Origin: a bacterium
GTDB lineage: Bacteria > Bacillota_I > Bacilli_A > RFN20 > DUOF01
NCBI GenBank assembly: GCA_012839015.1
Contig: DUOF01000058.1
Coordinates: 1 to 9,266, forward strand
DNA: 9,266 nt
Reading direction: 5' to 3'
The notes beneath the pieces are model-generated. The model had not been told where the DNA came from, did not search any database, and worked only from the letters and a program-made list of their open reading frames with translations. This document shows, piece by piece, positions 6,640 through 9,266 of this stretch. The position numbers and the translations under genes were made by a program. The stretch's first letter is position 1; the number at the start of each line of letters is the position of its first letter.

Positions 6640-6666
6640 AAAAAAGGACCAAGCGTTTGGGTCCTT
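6640..6666 (-). terminator. Intrinsic terminator of the rny–ymdB operon
   Basis: AAGGACC and GGTCCTT form a 7-bp perfect stem around a 9-nt loop (CAAACGCTT), followed by TTTTTTC on the minus strand. Two bases of the ymdB TAA stop (6665-6667) are in the stem. This separates the rny–ymdB unit from the clpB-like promoter that follows within 10 bp. Confidence 0.9.
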
Positions 6667-7462
6667 AAATTCCTTCATTTTTATCTGGTCTTAGGTTGAC
6701 TCTTTTAATTGATTTAGTCTTACCTGTAGTTATATCTATTTCTAGTACCACACCATTGAATTCTTCTTCCCCTTCAGCAGGAGATGTGTTTTTACTGTAA
6801 CCGGCTTTGCAGTATTCAATTGCTCCTGGGATATTAATACCAAGAACACTCTCATATGCACCGCAGAAGCCAACATCTGTAATAGTGGCGGTACCGCCTG
6901 CTAGAATTCTCTCATCTGCAGTTTGGATGTGCGTGTGAGTACCCAGCACTGCACTGACTCTACCATCTACATAGTAGGAGAGACTCCTTTTCTCGGAGGT
7001 AGCTTCTGCATGCATATCTATAATATGGATTTTTTCCTCACTATTTTCGATAATACTATCGATAACATCAAAAGGATTTCCCTTATCAAATTCTTTAATA
7101 AATATTCTCCCAATCAAATTAGTAAGTCTAACTTTACCTTTTTTTGTATCTAGTACAATACTTCCTTTTCCAGGAGTAGTAAACCCCACATTAGCAGGTC
7201 TTACAACATTATTTACTGTATCAACCCAGTTGATGATATCCTTTTTGTCTAAGAAGTGGTTACCCATCGTAAAGGCATCGACCCCGATATCCATTAGTTC
7301 ATCATAAACTTTTTTACTCATACCTTTACCGTGAGTAGAGTTTTCTCCATTAGCGATTACTAAATCTAGATCATGTTTTTCTTTAATTATTGGAAGAAAA
7401 CGCCTTACGGCGTTTCTCCCTGTTTTTCCATAGATGTCTCCGATAAACAAAATCTTAATCAT
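6665..7462 (-). CDS. ymdB: YmdB-family metallophosphoesterase (TIGR00282)
   Basis: This 265-residue protein matches the usual length of the family, which in Bacillus subtilis hydrolyses 2',3'-cyclic nucleotides and affects biofilm and motility decisions. The di-metal ligands are all visible: Asp9 (FIGDIYG), Glu40 (ANGENS), Asn68 and His69 (MGNHF), His151 (IDMHAEATSEK), and His176 and His178 (GTHTHIQT). The product is soluble and cytosolic, with no signal or membrane segment. The ATG overlaps the rny stop by one base (TAATG), and the SD GAGGT (7472-7476) lies inside the end of rny, so translation is coupled. The rny–ymdB order is the conserved one in low-GC Gram-positive relatives and suggests joint action in RNA decay. 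I see nothing truncated or missing. Confidence 0.95.
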   Translation of the reverse strand: MIKILFIGDIYGKTGRNAVRRFLPIIKEKHDLDLVIANGENSTHGKGMSKKVYDELMDIGVDAFTMGNHFLDKKDIINWVDTVNNVVRPANVGFTTPGKGSIVLDTKKGKVRLTNLIGRIFIKEFDKGNPFDVIDSIIENSEEKIHIIDMHAEATSEKRSLSYYVDGRVSAVLGTHTHIQTADERILAGGTATITDVGFCGAYESVLGINIPGAIEYCKAGYSKNTSPAEGEEEFNGVVLEIDITTGKTKSIKRVNLRPDKNEGI

Positions 7463-9012
7463 TATTTGGCTACCTCACTGGCCCTGGTTTCCCTAATAAC
7501 AGTTACTTTAATTTGTCCAGGGTAAGTAAGATCGCTTTCTATTTTTTCTCTAATATCCCTAGCTAATTTGTATGCCTTGATATCGTCTACTGTGTCTGGA
7601 GTAACCATAACTCTAATTTCCCTACCAGCTTGAATAGCGTAAGCTTGTGAAACTCCTTCAAATCCTTTAGATATTTCCTCAAGTTTTTCAACTCTCTTGA
7701 TGTAATTCTCTAATGACTCACTTCTAGCACCAGGTCTTGCAGCACTTAGTGTGTCTGCTGCCGATACAAGGTGTGAGATGATGTCCGTTACCGGATGATC
7801 ACCGTGATGGGACTCTACTGCATTAATAACAGCAGGATGTTCATTGTATTTCTTTAGTAATCTAGCACCAAGTTCCACGTGGGTACCCTCGACTTCAAAG
7901 TCAATGGCTTTACCAATATCATGTAATAGACCTGCTCTTTTAGCAAGATTTGGGTCTAAACCAAGTTCTTGAGCCATTATTCCAGATAAATGGGCAACCT
8001 CCATTGAGTGTTTCAGGGCATTTTGGCCATAACTAGTACGGTACTTTAATTTACCTAGGTGTTCAATTATCTCCGGACTCATTCTAGCAATACCTAGTTC
8101 GAAGATAGCCTCTTCACCAGTCTTTACAATGACTTCTTTGATTTCTTCCTTAGCTTTTTCAACCACTTCTTCTATTCTTCCTGGTTGAATTCTACCGTCT
8201 TTAATTAGTTTTTCAAGTGCAATTCTCGCTATTTCTCTCCTGATTGGATCAAAACAAGAAATAGTGATAACCTCAGGGGTATCATCGATAATTAGATCTA
8301 CACCGGTTAGTTGTTCAAGGGTTCTTATATTTCTACCCTCTCTACCAATTATCCTACCTTTTAATTCATCATTTGGAAGACTAACTACACTTACGGTCCT
8401 TTCAACAGCAACCTCTTGTGCATATTTCTCCATTGATTCAATTAGAAGTTTCCTTGCATTATCATTGGCTTTTAATCTAGCTTCTTCTTCCTTATTTTTA
8501 ATGTAGGTTGTTGTTTCTTTAATCATCTTATCTTCAACAATCCTCATTAATTCCTTCTTAGCATCCTCGACACTCAAAGACGCCACTCTTTCAAGTTCCT
8601 TTAAAACAGTCTGCCTTTTCTGATTAATTTCATTTTCCCTACTGTTTAATTGCCCGGTTTTCTCTTCTAATTGTTTTAATTTATTATCTATGTTTTCTTC
8701 TTTAACAAGTAAAGCATTGTCGCGTCTATCGATATTAGTTTCACGCATATTTAGTCTTTGTTCTTGTTCGACTAAGCCAACCTTCATTTCTCTAATTTCT
8801 TTTTCAGCATTTTGCTTCATTTCATAAGTAAGCGCTTTTCCTTCTATTTTAGCGTTGTGCAAAATAGAAGCGGCTTTCTCTTCTGCTTCTCTTACAATTT
8901 CTTCTCTCTTGTCATACATTTTTTTGATACCGAACTTCGGTACAAACTTCATTAAAACAAATACTGTTAAACCACCAACAAGTAAACCTAGGGGCAAAAG
9001 AAAGTATTCCAT
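7462..9012 (-). CDS. rny: Ribonuclease Y
   Basis: This 516-residue membrane-anchored endoribonuclease starts mRNA decay in many Bacillota and Mycoplasmatota. Domain order is canonical: N-terminal membrane helix at about 3-21 ([19 protein letters not shown]), a long charged coiled coil at about 30-200, a KH RNA-binding domain with [12 protein letters not shown] at 219-230, and an HD phosphohydrolase domain with His335 ([12 protein letters not shown]), the HD pair His364-Asp365 in LLHDIGKA, and SHHGDHP at 401-407. The C-terminal region ends in [14 protein letters not shown], typical of the family, and the length is close to that of the B. subtilis protein. The start is set by a strong SD, TAAGGAGG at 9020-9027, 7 nt before the ATG. 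A long leader precedes it. It is the first gene of an operon with ymdB. All key residues are present and I see no oddity. Confidence 0.97.
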   Translation of the reverse strand: MEYFLLPLGLLVGGLTVFVLMKFVPKFGIKKMYDKREEIVREAEEKAASILHNAKIEGKALTYEMKQNAEKEIREMKVGLVEQEQRLNMRETNIDRRDNALLVKEENIDNKLKQLEEKTGQLNSRENEINQKRQTVLKELERVASLSVEDAKKELMRIVEDKMIKETTTYIKNKEEEARLKANDNARKLLIESMEKYAQEVAVERTVSVVSLPNDELKGRIIGREGRNIRTLEQLTGVDLIIDDTPEVITISCFDPIRREIARIALEKLIKDGRIQPGRIEEVVEKAKEEIKEVIVKTGEEAIFELGIARMSPEIIEHLGKLKYRTSYGQNALKHSMEVAHLSGIMAQELGLDPNLAKRAGLLHDIGKAIDFEVEGTHVELGARLLKKYNEHPAVINAVESHHGDHPVTDIISHLVSAADTLSAARPGARSESLENYIKRVEKLEEISKGFEGVSQAYAIQAGREIRVMVTPDTVDDIKAYKLARDIREKIESDLTYPGQIKVTVIRETRASEVAK

Positions 9013-9168
9013 TCTTTTTCCTCCTTAGTTAGCAAATTTTTTAAGAGTATATTTCTATACTATTTTATTTTAATACATAATTATTAACACTACAAGGTAT
9101 TTCCTTTTAAAAGTTAGTTTTGTTAATAGATGTTAAGTAACAAACTTATGGCAACCGAGTTTTCTTGC
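9013..9168 (-). promoter_or_regulatory. Long 5' leader of rny with inverted repeats
   Basis: If transcription starts near 9168, the rny transcript carries about 155 untranslated bases. Two structures can be seen. The first is an interrupted repeat, 9138-9146 against 9116-9125 (AGTTTGTTA with TAACAAAACT, one bulged base, 12-nt loop). The second is a perfect 6-bp hairpin with a GAAA loop at 9046-9061 (AGTATA-GAAA-TATACT). Neither is followed by a terminator-like T run that would imply attenuation. I recognise no riboswitch class and no convincing leader peptide. A weak second promoter is possible (TTGTAG, 17 bp, TAAAAT). Confidence 0.45.
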
Positions 9169-9174
9169 ACTTTT

Positions 9175-9203
9175 ATTATGGTATATTTTGCTATGTATGT
9201 CAA
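9175..9203 (-). promoter_or_regulatory. Sigma-A-type promoter of rny–ymdB
   Basis: A perfect TTGACA (9198-9203) and CATAAT (9175-9180) are spaced by 17 bp on the minus strand. The -35 box begins inside the T-rich tail of the upstream terminator, so the two signals are fused. Start of transcription is expected near 9168. Confidence 0.85.
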
Positions 9204-9238
9204 AGAAAAGACAACTTAAACGCAACTTTAAGTTGTCT
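9201..9238 (-). terminator. Intrinsic terminator of a gene beyond the right edge
   Basis: A perfect 12-bp stem, AGACAACTTAAA with TTTAAGTTGTCT, encloses the loop GTTGCG and is followed on the minus strand by TTTTCTTT. The T-rich side is only on the minus strand, so it ends a minus-strand gene lying to the right. The remaining 28 bases to the edge are too short to identify that gene. Confidence 0.85.
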
Positions 9239-9266
9239 AAATCAAGATGTATCATAATTTTATTTG

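Noticed and set aside
6580..6664. Heat-shock operators (CIRCE or CtsR box) before the clpB-like gene
   Set aside because: No GAGTGCTAA-type inverted repeat is present. AGTCAA near 6626-6631 has no second heptad in the right position, so it was read as the -35 box.
9013..9168. Riboswitch or T-box in the rny leader
   Set aside because: No conserved riboswitch core, T-box sequence or leader terminator was recognised; only two simple inverted repeats are visible.
9239..9266. Possible 3' end of an upstream minus-strand gene
   Set aside because: A terminator implies a gene to the right, and a frame ending in TGA can be drawn near 9252, but fewer than 30 bases are visible and no protein can be identified.
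1..9266. Mobile element, phage or defence island
   Set aside because: No transposase, integrase, terminal repeats or tRNA-adjacent site was seen, and the operon is flanked by a core rny–ymdB locus. An accessory origin for the five-gene operon is still possible but nothing in the sequence marks its ends.

Overview
The window is AT-rich and every supportable gene lies on the minus strand, so transcription runs from right to left. The rny–ymdB gene pair, strong Shine-Dalgarno (SD) sites, sigma-A-type promoters and a one-polypeptide ABC ATPase/FtsX-type permease point to a low-GC member of Bacillota or Mycoplasmatota (for example an Acholeplasma-, Izemoplasma- or Haloplasma-like lineage). This placement is inference. 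Tryptophan is written TGG in the reading frames examined, no in-frame TGA was seen, and two genes end in TGA, so the standard bacterial code fits better than the Mycoplasma code.

Right part (about 9240 to 6640): a terminator for a gene beyond the right edge is followed directly by a good promoter, a leader of about 155 nt, and then rny (RNase Y) and ymdB (metallophosphoesterase). The two genes overlap by one base and end in an intrinsic terminator whose stem contains the ymdB stop codon.

Middle part (about 6632 to 1741): a consensus promoter (TTGACT, 17 bp, TATAAT) drives a tightly packed five-gene operon. The genes encode a ClpB-like two-ring AAA+ unfoldase with a divergent N-terminus, a 44-residue basic protein, a cytosolic von Willebrand factor A (VWA) protein with an intact metal site, a J-domain protein with a long coiled coil, and a protein made almost wholly of exact 22-residue NPSE repeats. 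The genes are separated by 17, -4, 4 and 1 nt, and the operon ends in a clear terminator. AAA+ motor, metal-dependent binding protein, Hsp70 co-chaperone and repeat scaffold in one transcript look like a dedicated protein-remodelling machine. I do not recognise this combination as a named system, and it is the most interesting part of the window.

Left part (1735 to 1): a separate AT-rich promoter region and a long ABC transporter gene whose 3' end is outside the window. The 549 visible residues hold a complete ATPase domain, a linker of about 100 residues, one membrane helix and part of a large extracytoplasmic domain.

No tRNA, rRNA, CRISPR array, insertion sequence or integrase was seen. 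The only spacers without genes are 1648-1767, 6580-6664 and 9013-9266, all under 300 bp.
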